This document shows, in pieces, positions 45,701 through 57,200 of a DNA stretch of 64,000 bases. Below the pieces are notes generated by a model. The model saw only the letters and a program-made list of their open reading frames with translations. It searched no databases and was not told the DNA's origin. A program made the translations under genes and the position numbers. Source of the stretch: Notospermus geniculatus (lineage: Eukaryota > Nemertea > Pilidiophora > Heteronemertea > Lineidae). Within the stretch, counting starts at the first letter, position 1. The number at the start of each line of letters is the position of its first letter. The DNA lies in contig NMRB01000040.1 of NCBI GenBank assembly GCA_002633025.1, positions 321,379 through 385,378 on the forward strand. Direction: 5' to 3'.

Positions 45701-48700
45701 CTGTGACAAGGTACTGGAGAATTCAGAATACTGCCCATGTCACAAGGTACTGGAGATTTGAGAGTCTTGTCAGTTGGGGTATTGCGAGCCGTGTTATTGT
45801 TGGAATCACAAGGAGCTGGAGAAGTCAGAGTACTGTCAGTATCGCTAGTTACTGGAGAATAGGGAGACCTGTTAGTTGGAGAACTCCAAGGCATCTTCCT
45901 GTTTGTGTCACGAGGAACTGGAGAATTCAAAGAACTGCCAGTGTCGCTAGTTACTGGAGAACACAGAGACCTGTTAGTTGGAGCATTGCGCATGACGTTT
46001 CTGTTGGTGTCACGAGGAACTGGAGAATTCAACGTACCGGTACTGCCAGTGTCGCTAGTTACTGGAGAATACAGAGACCTGTTAGTTGGAGAATTGCGCA
46101 TGACGTTTCTGTTGGTGTCACGAGGAACTGGAGAATTCAACGTACCGGTACTGCCAGTGTCACTGGTTACTGGAGAATACAGAGACTTGTTAGTTGGAGA
46201 ATTGCGCATGATGTTTCTGTTGGTGTCACGAGGAACTGGAGAATTCAACGTACCGGTGCTGCCAGTGTCACTGGTTACTGGAGAATACAGAGACTTGTTA
46301 GTTGGAGAATTGCGCATGATGTTTCTGTTGGTGTCACGAGGAACTGGAGAATTCAACGTACCGGTACTGCCAGTGTCACTGGTTACTGGAGAATACAGAG
46401 ACCTGTTAGTTGGAGAATTGCACATGACGTTTCTGTTGGTGTCACGAGGTACTGGAGAATTCACAGTACTGCCAGTATCGCTAGTTACTGGAGAATACAG
46501 AGTCTTGTTAGTTGGAGAATTGCACGTGATGTTTCTGTTGCTGTCACGAGGAATTGGAAAATGAAGAGTCTCGCTGGTGTCAGAAAGTCCTGGAGAAGAG
46601 TGTGTCCTGCCTGTGTCACAAGATCCTGGAGAATTGACAGCACTGTTGGTGTCACAAGGGCTTCGAGACTCAACAATCCTGCTCGGTGTGTTTAACTGTC
46701 CTGGTCTCCGACTCGAACTGACTAATGGCGACTCGCTGATTACTAATTTATCACTTGCGTCCGTGTCAACAGTTTTGAATCCATCATCCTCGCATCTCAC
46801 CTCAACGTCAGATATTTCAGGAAGGTCTGAGACAGTTGCCTCATCCTCATGGGAGGAAGGAGCTTCCTCAAAGTACGGGCTGCTTTCATTGTTCTTTGCG
46901 ATACCCAAGTCAACTTTTACAGCAATCTTATCATTGTGATTGTCTATCCTCTCAAACAGTCCATCCATGTCCTCCCCATGATCCGTAAATGTCTGTATAT
47001 CCTCCTCATACAAAACAGGATTCCTCGGATCTTGTATCTCTTCCCTGCCAACAAATCTTTGATTAGGGTGAGGTTTCCTTCTCGGCGGCAAAGACTCCCT
47101 CAAATCCGGAAGTGCGTTTCCACGCAGTGTCTCCCGTAAATCAGGCAGCGCTGCACCACTTATTTTTTCCCTCAAATCTGGTAGACCTGACAAGCGTTCT
47201 CTTAAATCAGAAACCGGCTTACCCAATCCTGAGAGCTTATTTCTGAGATCTGGTAAAGGAGCTGATAACTTTTCTCTCAAGTCACCGAAACTACTCGACT
47301 TGTGCAAGCTCCCAGTTACCAACTTCCTTGCCGAACTGTTTCCAATGCTGGCATCATATTCAAGATTTCTCTCCAGTGTGAGAGACACGTCGGAGCAATT
47401 GTAAATGTCCCTCTCACGACACTCCTCCTCATCAAATCCATACTGATTATTATTTTCATCAGTTCCATCAAAAATGCCTTCGTGTTTCCTGCCCTCAGTG
47501 GCTTCCCTTCTTGAACTACCCTCCGCATGCTTTTGAGATCCCACCCTCCTCCTGTCCGGATCTCGCCAGCCCACTTCACTACCTCCCTTATCCTCACGGT
47601 GTTTAATCCTGACAATTATTTGTCCATCTTTGGTTATGATCCTCTCCTTCTGCTCATCAACCCCAGAGATCCCGTCCGTATCTGTACATTCTCCCTCTTC
47701 CTTCTCCTTTCCGCCCACTGGACCCCCAGGCCTGCCTCCCCCAAGCTGAGTTGACGAACGCCTTCTGTGTCTACTTGAAGAATCATCCCTGTCTGAAATT
47801 CAAAAGGAGAGTGAGATTTGAACAGGCCAGATTTGCCCTGTATAGCAGACATTCTAAAGCTGTCTTCTTCCCAAGAATTACAGGATATTAAGATATCTGA
47901 CAGACTTCTCAAAGCATTAGATTAGATATACATCAGGTACAGGGTCAGGCCCCTCAGGGACAGTCAGAATCTGCCGGTTATGACCAAGCTACGCAATCTC
48001 CTGACTCATATAACTGGTTTCACCTATTGTCACAAAAATACCCCCTTACGTTTCCGTGACGATTTTCTGTCATGTGACCTGTGTGGTCGGCCTTCCCGTC
48101 GCCCGGAACTCGACGTCCTTGACCTTGAATGATGACCTTTGTCGTCCCTCGCCCGTTTCTCCTGCCGACTAGACACATCAACAATCCGTTGGTCCTTTCC
48201 CACATCGATGTGTCTCGATGATTTTTCTCTTCTGTGTCTCTTGGTAATTCTTGAGATTGGCGATCCCTCCCTGCTATCCCTTCTTGTCTCTCTACTTCCC
48301 TGAATGAGACTCAGTTCTTTAACGTCAAAGTATCTGGTTAAATCTGATTTAATGTCGATAATGGCATAAGGGAGAATCTGTCGAGGTCTGGTCTTGATGT
48401 TGTCAAATTCATCGTAGTCATAGATGTAAACCTGAAAGAACATCATAAATCAAGGCATTGAGTTCACAAATCAACCGAGGACAACTCCAAGACATCCAAT
48501 CTGAGGTACAATGTGGGCAAAATGCATCACTACTCAGGGTATTTGAGGAAATGTCAGACATCACAACTATGTATTTTTCAACAAATCCAAATCTCAGAAC
48601 TTCTGCTATCATCTAAAAGGTAACCTTGGCAACTCATTAATGGATACAAATATTAACAAAACAGGCCGGGATTATTTCAGGAAATTTTAACCTTTTTCCG

Positions 48701-50390
48701 TGTTTTCACTTAACTGGTAAGTAACTTTCTAGCCCGAGACATGCAACAAGATATTGAAAACAAAAGCCAATAAAATATCTTACATAGGACCTGTCCACCC
48801 TGCTGGATAAGGACACACTTGGTAAGGGTTTTTTCTTTGCCATGTGACAAGTGTAATCAAGTGTGGGAGGGATGGGTTTGTCGCTGGGATGGATCAGCTC
48901 CTGAACAGCCTTTATACGACCGTAATAAACCTGGAGAAAAGATTGAATTGTTCCTTGTTCATACCCCAACTAAACAGCAGATATATACCCACCGGTAGTC
49001 GGAATAAGGCTACCTATTTGACAGCACAGCAAGGATTTCAAGTTATGACGTTAGAGCGTCAGTGCTTTAAGCCCGTGTCACACTGTCTCGAAATTAGACA
49101 CCCGATGGCCACACGAATATGGAATTTTGAATTTCGCGTGAAGACGGTCCCAAAGTCAACTTCCAGAATCTTGCTAATTTTCGACCCCAAACGGAGTCTT
49201 CTTCAGGCTGGCACTTATCAGTAAGATTTCCAAAGGTTTCCGTAATTCGTATGGCCATCGGGTGTCAACTTCGGGACAGTGTGACACGGGCATCCATTAG
49301 GGATAGCTTATGGTCTAGAAATGCATTTTGTTCCATACCTTGTACACTATGACAGCAATGGGTGGTTTATAAGCATTGGAGATACCGAGTTCCATCGCCA
49401 CATCGGCATGCATCAACAGGTTCACACCATACGCACAGTCACCTATCGGATTAGACGACTTCCTTTTGCAAAACAGACCATATTTGGCAATCTGTTTTGC
49501 CACCTGTGGCTTGTTGAAACTGAACACAAACTGTTCCTTCATTTCTTCGCTGGTGCAACCCTGAAGTAGAAAATTTGAGTTTCCTTTTTAAAGGTGCAGA
49601 AAGGGACCTCTCTACCATTTTCAGGGTTTATGACAATAGTAATACTGTACTTTACTCTATCCTTTTGGGCCCCCTCTCAAATGATCTAGGCCTATGGGTA
49701 AGCATCCCTCCCAACACAATAGTTTTATTAATGCACCCCAATGTCACTTAAGTGTGGAAAGAAGGTGGAGACTTGGTAGATCTCAAGCACTGAAGCCAAT
49801 AAAGGGTTGGGGGAGGAGCCCCAGACTTGCTGCCAGATTGGCCCACCTCTAAGTTTCTAGCCAAAACCCAGATTGCCTTGTGACCCTCACCTTTGACTGC
49901 ATTTCTTTTCCCTTCTCATGAAAGCGTCTCCTGAGATCTGGGTTGTCAATCATTGATACGGTGAAGTCATGTAGAGGTGGCTGTTTCGTGACATCAAGAA
50001 ACGTTTTGTAGAAAACTTGCACAACTTCCATCTCTTCAGAACAACCAGGAGGCAGGGATCGAATGAAATCACTACCTGGAGAAAATAGGAGTGAATTGGA
50101 ATGCAACAGCACTGGCAAATCATTTATTTACGCATTAGTAAGAATCCCTTTGCAGTACCGTACTTTGTGGGATTCGAACCCACGATCTCTTACATGGTAA
50201 CTTTGCCTGGGGAGGGTACCTTATGTGATATGAGCAAATCTTTTGGTTAGCAAAGGCTGTCAACCTAAATGTATGGTACATGTATAGTAGCGGGAGAATG
50301 AAAATCAAAATTAGGTTGCTGTTTACCATCTTTCCTTCTTGAAGCCTTCATTCTCAGTTCCTGCCGCACATCACGGTATGGGTAAGACAT
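42591..50390 (-). CDS. DUF3715 (pseudo-PARP) protein of the TASOR/TEX15 type, 3' incomplete
   Basis: Exons in transcript order are 50327-50390 (ATG at 50390), 49891-50075, 49339-49560, 48784-48930, 48050-48431 and 42591-47792, giving 2,067 codons before an unresolved 3' end. Residues about 22-240 match the pseudo-PARP DUF3715 domain shared by TASOR, TASOR2 and TEX15: FTVSMIDNPDLRRRFHEKGKE, GVNLLMHADVAMELG and VYIYDYDEF...RPRQILPYAIIDIK. After an Arg/Ser-rich linker, the 5.2-kb exon codes mostly disordered sequence, with about five PDLRxxLSG repeats, a Ser-Pro-rich 36-residue repeat tract and a short helical segment (FIIQTLLHERKCAATDQDKE). TASOR is the scaffold of the HUSH silencing complex; TEX15 acts in piRNA-directed silencing. 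I cannot tell which is closer, and I see no SPOC domain. The last exon ends in phase 1 at CTGG|GTGAGT, so at least one more exon lies below 42590. Confidence 0.7.
45450..46660 (-). repeat. Coding minisatellite, 108-bp unit, in the TASOR-like exon
   Basis: About ten units encode variants of SPVTSDTGSTGTLN followed by SPVPRDTNRNIMRN and SPTNKSLY, 36 residues. Central copies are nearly identical and outer copies have diverged. Because the unit is a multiple of three, other frames and the opposite strand are also open over more than 1 kb; those frames are shadows. Confidence 0.9.
47080..47290 (-). repeat. Short PDLR repeat segment in the TASOR-like exon
   Basis: Minus-strand translation gives successive DLREKLSAPL, PDLRNKLSG, SDLRERLSG, PDLREKISG, PDLRETLRG and PDLRESL. 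The amphipathic spacing of 9-13 residues may form short helices. Confidence 0.75.
49071..49291. repeat. 221-bp MITE in a TASOR-like gene intron
   Basis: The arms start GCCCGTGTCACACTGTCTCG and end in the inverted partner CAGTGTGACACGGGC, with matching ATGGCCA...ATTCGT further in. Confidence 0.75.
50150..50215 (-). repeat. tRNA-related fragment
   Basis: Read on the minus strand there is a perfect box B GGTTCGAATCCC with flanking T-stem pairing. Box A is not recognisable, so it is likely a truncated SINE in the first TASOR-like intron. Confidence 0.4.
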
Positions 50391-50599
50391 GTTGTGCCAA
50401 CTTGTTTTTATTTTGTCTATGACTGGCCAAGTTGGTGGTCAGCCATGCAGTCCGGGGCACACAACATTCAACAAGCATCCAACCAAGCTAATCAACTTAA
50501 CAACAGCTTACAGATGGGAATTCATGAACTATAATTGAGTCAGTGGATCTCGAAGTAGACAGACCTCAGCTTACTGGCAGCCCCTAGCCGGTTGCTGTG

Positions 50600-50850
50600 G
50601 TATGACATGTATGAGTCAATGAAAGTAGATTATAAGTTTCTTGTCAGCACCCACATACAATTTTGACCAATGGGAGTCACTACGGTCCAGTTCAACTTCA
50701 ATGGCTATAACCTATAGCAGTCCCATTCATGGTTGATTGAGCACCAATCAGGAGATCTTGATATTGTACTGGTCCGCTAAAATGTTGCTGCCGTCTTTTT
50801 TGGCGGTGAGCGCGCCTGGCTGACTGCTCCTATTGGTGATTTGTCCGACT
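50600..50850 (-). promoter_or_regulatory. Possible promoter of the TASOR-like gene
   Basis: Between 210 and 460 bases upstream of the ATG there are three CCAAT-type motifs (50663, 50742, and 50826 in reverse) next to a short GC-rich stretch GGCGGTGAGCGCGCC. No TATA box was seen. A second CCAAT pair with a CACGTG motif near 53270-53330 is an alternative if there is an untranslated first exon. Confidence 0.3.
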
Positions 50851-51004
50851 CAGAGAACTTGAATACTGAAAGATGAATGTTGACCATATTCCTTCACTGC
50901 TTTTTCTCAAATTCGTTTGCCGTATGAGCCCCGTATGAGAACCTAAGCCATTCAGGCTGCTTATTTAATCCACCATGATCATAGGCATGATAGAGGGTAT
51001 ACCA

Positions 51005-52655
51005 GTCAGTTCGGGAAAGTTCCAAAATTGGAAGCGTTTCCGACTTTGGAAACGTTTCTTTTTTTGGAAGCTATTTTCGATTCCAATATAGCGGGAACGT
51101 TTCCGAATTTGGAAGCCAAGAGATAGAGATTCTGGCGGAACTGAGCCTTTTGATGATGATAATAGATGATTATCGATGATTGCAGCCAACCTACGCCAGC
51201 AATTCAGATTTCACGCCGTGGAATACAAGGTCACAGGTGCTGCCATCTGTTAGTGGAAACAAGAGGCCCATGGGCCTTGCGCTCAGCTGACATTTGATGC
51301 CTCGGCTTAGGCACACTGCAGTCTCAGGAACGTTAGTCGGTGATGTCAAATTTTATTCACCTGTACAATTTTGCCAAGAATGAATCGCACTTTATTTTGG
51401 AATGCATACGGTGTGCATACATTTGTAAGAGAATAATGCATTTGTCTGCTGTGGCGAAGATTTCTCTGTTCTATGATTTCGACAGTTGATCTCCAATTGG
51501 GATTCCTGTTGTCTCGGCTGAGAGTGAGTTCTTCAAATTCAAGACACTTCCTTGTACCCCACTTTAGCAACAGCAGCATCAGCAATCTAGGCTGGGGTGC
51601 TTCGGCAACCAGGTCGACCTGAAATATAGTGAATAGAGTGGGAAGAGGTTATTTAATAATATTAACTTCAATATTCTACATGTCAGGCCTAAAATCCTTG
51701 GTGAATCGAGATACAAGTCAGATAATTTATTAAGACCGCCCTTGGTTGGGAAGGTCTAGTGGGACAAGTCGTCTCCAAAATTTTGCAAATTTTCAACCCC
51801 ACTACACTTTGACCTGCATTTAATTCTATTTCTGCAACTCATATTTTGGTAGGCCTAGGCCTGTAAAGTATATGCCGAGGACTGGAGGCGTCGCACTTTC
51901 TTCGGCAAAATTCACGGCAGTCCTGGAATTAGGGGATTCACCGTTCTACACAACAATCAATAAATAAAAAGTTTGTCCACGTCAACGAAGAAATTGTCAC
52001 GTCAAAATCATGTTTGCACGCATTGATTTTTCATCATATGGAGAAGAGCGTGAGTTATGGATATTTTGTCGAAATTTGGAGGAGATTTCAGGAGCACAGG
52101 GACAGTGCTTTTTCGAGATTCTAGTGGAAGTTCATGGTCACTGTGCCAGGATTTGCAGATTGGGAGAAATTGAGTTGCCTGCTGTTTAAAAAGAGGCGAC
52201 TTTTTCATGTAGAATCAGAAGGGAGACTACACTTTCCTGATAATCAGCTGTTGACATGTCACCACATGGTTTTACGCTAAACATGCTAAAAATAGCAACA
52301 AACAAACGAATGAACCAATCAGAGAGCAAGATTCTATCACGTGACCGACCCCCAACAGAACAGATGTCCAGGATGTACATTNAGAAGGACTGCTTGACTG
52401 CAGGACTGACACATGACGCCACTCAACAGTTATTTGACTAGCTCAGCTGACCTTTGGTCAGCTGAGCTAAAAAACACTTCCCGATTTTTGCTTTTCATAT
52501 CCCGATTGGGCCTAACGTGCAAGAAGGCCTACAAAGATTCCGATATCGGAATCGAAAACCGCTTCCGAAAAAGGAAACGTTTCCAATATCGGAATCGCTG
52601 GGCTTCCAAAATCAGAAACGTTTCCAAATTTGGAACTTTCCCGAACTGCAGTAGG
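51005..52655. repeat. Foldback-bounded 1.65-kb block
   Basis: Two inverted segments of about 120 bases, rich in GGAAACGTTTCC-like motifs, bound the block. Both begin at the outside with GTTCGGGAAAGTTCCAAA-type sequence. Inside lie a segment with AGAGGCCCATGGGCCT and GCTCAGCTGAC near 51261 and a perfect 31-nt hairpin at 52439-52469 (arms TAGCTCAGCTGACC), probably the ends of a nested element. A lone N is at 52382. No protein-coding capacity was seen. Confidence 0.55.
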
Positions 52656-54239
52656 CCTCCTAGCCCTGGGCCTAGCTGGCTGGCTAGCACAAAATAGGCC
52701 TGACGCCGGGCCGTGGGGGGGGTCACGTCACTGTCTCTGTCAGTCAGTGTCACTGTCAGGAGGATCGGATAGGCCTACCTAAGTTTGACCATCAATAGGG
52801 GCCTACTAGGCCTAACAAGACACAATTGGTCATGTTGGTTTCTATACTTGCAATGCACAGTAGCCCGGTAGTGGTAAAGCCCTGGTCAGTGCCGTGCATG
52901 TACGTGTACAATGATACGTGCATGCTGCTGCTGTGCATAGGCCTACTTCTGTGCTGTAGAAGAATGCACATGGGCTGTGCAAGTGACGTGTGCGTGTGTC
53001 TGCTGCATGCTGCCCGTCTCTCAGCGTCTGCCAGATCCGTGTGGCTGGCAAAGCCTACTATAGCCAGTATAGGCCTATCTAGTTAGGCTACGTTTGACTG
53101 ATGGTTCAATGCGCCAGATCCCAATTAGGACGACTACAATATCAGCACTACTTTTACTTTCCATGGGTAGCTAGGACTGGAGGTATGGGAGAGGTGCTTC
53201 TTGCACAGTTGCACTGACAGTCTTCTCTGTGACAGGAAACCTGCACGTGCGCCAGTCAGCACTTCTTCGACCAATCAGAGACGGCCAATCGCTACAGCAG
53301 CGCCATCTGTAAATACGCACCACGTGGTTGAACTGCAAAAGGCGGGAAAGCGATGTGTAACAGTCACGAATATCTCCCAGTAAAATATCCGCTTTTATTG
53401 CTGAATGACCGGTTAAGCTGCATTGCTATAGAAATGGTACTCCCCTAACGCAAATTCATTTCAAAAATCCATAAAGCTCTGTTGAAAGTGCCATGTGTTG
53501 TAGTGGTGATCAAAACATTACCGGTACCGGTACTCAGGGCCGTAGGCCTAACTTTTTGGTCCGGGGGGGGGCAGAAGACCTTTTGCCGTTTTTTGCCCAA
53601 AATCCGCATGAAAATCACGTTTTTTGGTTGGCTCGGGGGGCGGGGCAAAGTTCTGCCCCCTTCGCCCCCTTTAAATACGGCACTGTTATTCTTGATATTT
53701 ATCCAATGGCCTCGGGCCATAATAGGCGGGCCCTAATCATAGGAATAAAAGTCAACGATTTTGAATTTATTTGAATTTGTAATATACAGAGGAATTTTGA
53801 CTGCTGAGCATTAACTGATGACAATGTGATGCTGGCATATGGTCTTCTAGCCAGGTGTAACGTTTTTCAGTGTTTCCGTGGGTGAGTGTTCCCGCTATTG
53901 TTTTGGAAACACTGGCAGATAGATCGAAATATTTCTCTGCGTTTCCTCTATTGTCAAGTCGCGGCTTATTCCGTCAGACAATAGGAGGGGAACACTCACA
54001 GATGGGGAACGCTCAAAAACGTTACACCTGTGTTCGAAGCGCCGTGGTTTTAGCGTCGGTGCTGCCCGAAACGGCATACGGGGCCCGATCTGCCAGTTCG
54101 ACTCGAGGCGAAGGCGAAGGCCTACACAAGTTGTGAAAATATTGTGGGCCTTTCGTCATGATCAGCAGATATGATCAACACATCTCATTTCGGGCCAACT
54201 TCGATCAAAGGCCGGCAGTGGAACAGAAACGCGCCTCCT
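52656..54239. other. Intergenic region between the TASOR-like and SLC22-like genes
   Basis: No exon was found. It holds the 53852-54030 MITE, a G/C homopolymer-rich segment near 53560-53670 that looks like a decayed transposon, CCAAT motifs at 53271 and 53287, and minus-strand AATAAA near 53395 as a candidate poly(A) signal for the SLC22-like gene. Confidence 0.45.
53852..54030. repeat. 179-bp MITE with CAGGTGTAACGTTTTT ends
   Basis: The left arm CAGGTGTAACGTTTTTCAGT and the inverted right arm share about 50 bases, including GTGAGTGTTCCC. Confidence 0.7.
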
Positions 54240-57200
54240 TTATGCGATAATTTCTGTTTCCTTGGAGACTTCTATCAGTGGGATGCCCACTTCATTCTGT
54301 CCGCTGTCGTTAGGGACTGGGGGTAGCTTTTTGGTGCCATTTGGCATGCCTTCCTTGGAGACTTTGGTCCCTTTCCTGTTCAAATATGAAAAGAAAAGTT
54401 ACAATACGGGAGGCAAGGAGAACGTTTTCTGGGAGGTGAAGAGCAGGTAACAGTATCGTTGTTTACGGCGCCGCCACTTGTTGAGATCTGCTGACGGAGA
54501 CTCCCTATTCAGATGTTTCTCTATTAGGCCATACCAATTTGATTGTTCGTTTAACGGATTTCCCTCATGCCCAAAATCCCAAAAGTGAAAAAAATTTTTT
54601 TTGCTCCCGCATGTTTAAAATGCTCTAAATTCGAAAAAAATTTTTTTGCACATGCGGGAAGGCTTTGTTTTTTTAACCGCCCGCATGCTCAAAACGCCAT
54701 TTCAGGCGTGAACTCATCAAACATCGTCAAAGTGAATAGGAGATGCCAGCAGCAGAGGCAGGGCATAAATTCATTGCCATCGATCACTGCTCTTATTGCA
54801 TTTTTTTTCTTTTTTTTTTCGCCCTCATGCTCCATCATGTATGGCCTAACAATCCGTTAAACGAACAATCAAATTGGTATGGCCTTACCTGCTCATGGCC
54901 TCGGCATCCGCCAGTGTTTGTGGCAGCGGCCGCTCATAAGTCTCTGGTAGGAATATGCATAGGATTCCTGAAGTGATGCTAAGGGTCCCAAATACGACCA
55001 AAGGAAGGGCTGATGAGAATGCCCCAGGAATCAGTGCACCCTGTCAAGAAGAAACGATTGCAAGTAACGCCTGACGTGGAAATGACGCCTCGCCGTTCAA
55101 TATAGCGACCTGTCGTCATCCGACCGCGGGTCACCTGCATAAAAGTGGTTCATTATCAATATCAAGACTGATAGCTGAAGACCTTATTTTTTCATCCAGC
55201 AGACCATACTACAAGTCTTCCACTCACCAAGTCTGTTACATAAGGTGCCACCAGATTGCCAATCCTTGCACACAAGGAACATATCCCGATGGTTCTATTC
55301 CTGAGAGACGTGGGGAAGATTTCTGCCGTGTAGATGTAAACTGAGGCGAAGCCTGCTGATGCGCCGAATCTACCAATGGTCGACAGGGCTGTTGTTATCC
55401 AGCTGGTGCCTGAAGTGGCATGATATTAAGGATTTTTCGCAAATCTGACGAAAAACGAAGTACGAAATACGAAATTGGACGTCATATCAATGACGTAATT
55501 TATTTCTGGAGATGGTTGGTACCACAAATGTCCCTCCTGCCAGTGCTTCTTTTAGCATGTCATGTAAGATCGAAAGAGTTATGGTGCATCTTGAATTTTT
55601 AAATTTCCAATTCGTATCAACGAAGCGGAAACGAAAGATACATTTCAAAATTTAATATACACCCGTATCCCTGTCGTTCTAACATCACGCTAAAAGACGC
55701 TCTTGCAGCAGGCGATATTTGTGGTACCAGCCATTTCCTGAAATACATCACGTCATGGATATGACGTCCAATTTCGTATTTCGTACTTCGTTTTTCGTCA
55801 GATTTGCGAAAACTCCCTATTAAAGTGAGGTTTCGCAAATCTGACGAAGCACGAAGTATGAAATACGATTTTGGACTTCACTTACATGACGTAATGTTTT
55901 TCAGGAGATGGTTGGTACCACAAATAACGCCTGCTGCAAGAGCGTCTTTTAGCGTATGACCACGTTAGACCGACAGAGTTTACGGTGTACATGTATATTA
56001 AACCTTGGAGGAATTATACTGTCAGTACTGTCAGTATAATTCCTCCAAGATTAAACTTTGAAATTAATATTTCGTTTCCACTTCCTAATACCTACGAAGT
56101 GGAATTTTTAAAAATCAAGATGCACCATAACTCTCTCGATCTTACATAATATGCTAAAAGACGCACTGGCGGCAGGGACATTTTCGGGTAGCAACCATCT
56201 CCAGAAATACTTTAGGTCCTGGAAATGAAGTTGAATTTCGTACTTCGGTTTCGTCAGACTTGCGAACCTCACTATAAAACCAGGACTAGCGCGATGGGAC
56301 GCGTCACGACAAGACGCGGTTTGATTCTTCACGGCACAACTGATCGTCACAGGACGAGTAGGCCTACTGCAAACCGTTTTACACGTCTGTCCCCGCAACT
56401 AGACCACGATCAGGGAAATATAGGTCTATCAGACGGACGGGCAACGTGCAGAAACTCACTCTCATTCCCATAAATGACAACGAAGAGCGAGACCACGCAG
56501 GACACGCCCCCTAGGATCATACAAAACATATGAGAGAACTTCCGGCCGAACTTGTACGGAGCAAGGAGGGCGAATACATAGGCTGGGATCTCCACCAGAG
56601 ACGTGACGGAAAAGTTGATGAAAAGGTCTCCGAACAGGTTGCCGGCGTTCAGCGCTAGGCCGTAGAAAGCGGTGGAGATTGCAACCCTGAAATAGGACAA
56701 AGTAAGCCAATCACAAAACTATTTAAACATGTCAACAACCGTCTAATGTACATCTATCTGCCTAGGTCCTGATTCCAAAGCTGTGTCCTTGATCCTTCAT
56801 TGCAGATGAAGAGAACGGAGCAGTGTCGGACAGAAGACAAATGTCTAAAGGTTGTGACCGTAAAGAAACAAACAAGGTTGGTCTGAGAAAGACTGCATCA
56901 CGGGGGTTTCTTAATGGAGAGTTGATTAGGAGACCATTCAGTGTTGACAGGGCACCTACCAGTTGAATGCGACGATCACCAGACGTATGAAGCATGTCTT
57001 GTTCTTCATCAGTTTCCAGACACTTTCTTGTTCTACTTCTACCTTGTCGCCCACCTCTAGTTCATCAAGTACATTCTCTGGTAAATCTTTCTTATTGAAT
57101 CGAGCTATTTTCCTGAGAATTTTCTTTGCATCTTCGTCACGTCTTTTCGACATTAGCCATCTTGGTGACTCTGGTATGATCCTGCCGATAAAAAATGGCG

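Noticed and set aside
45905-46564. Second plus-strand open frame of 219 codons
   Set aside because: Same cause, another frame of the same repeat.
45412-46695. Plus-strand open frame of 427 codons
   Set aside because: It is the antisense of the 108-bp coding repeat. The repeat length is a multiple of three, so any frame free of stops in one unit stays open in all; the product is a Trp/Arg-rich repeat with no family.
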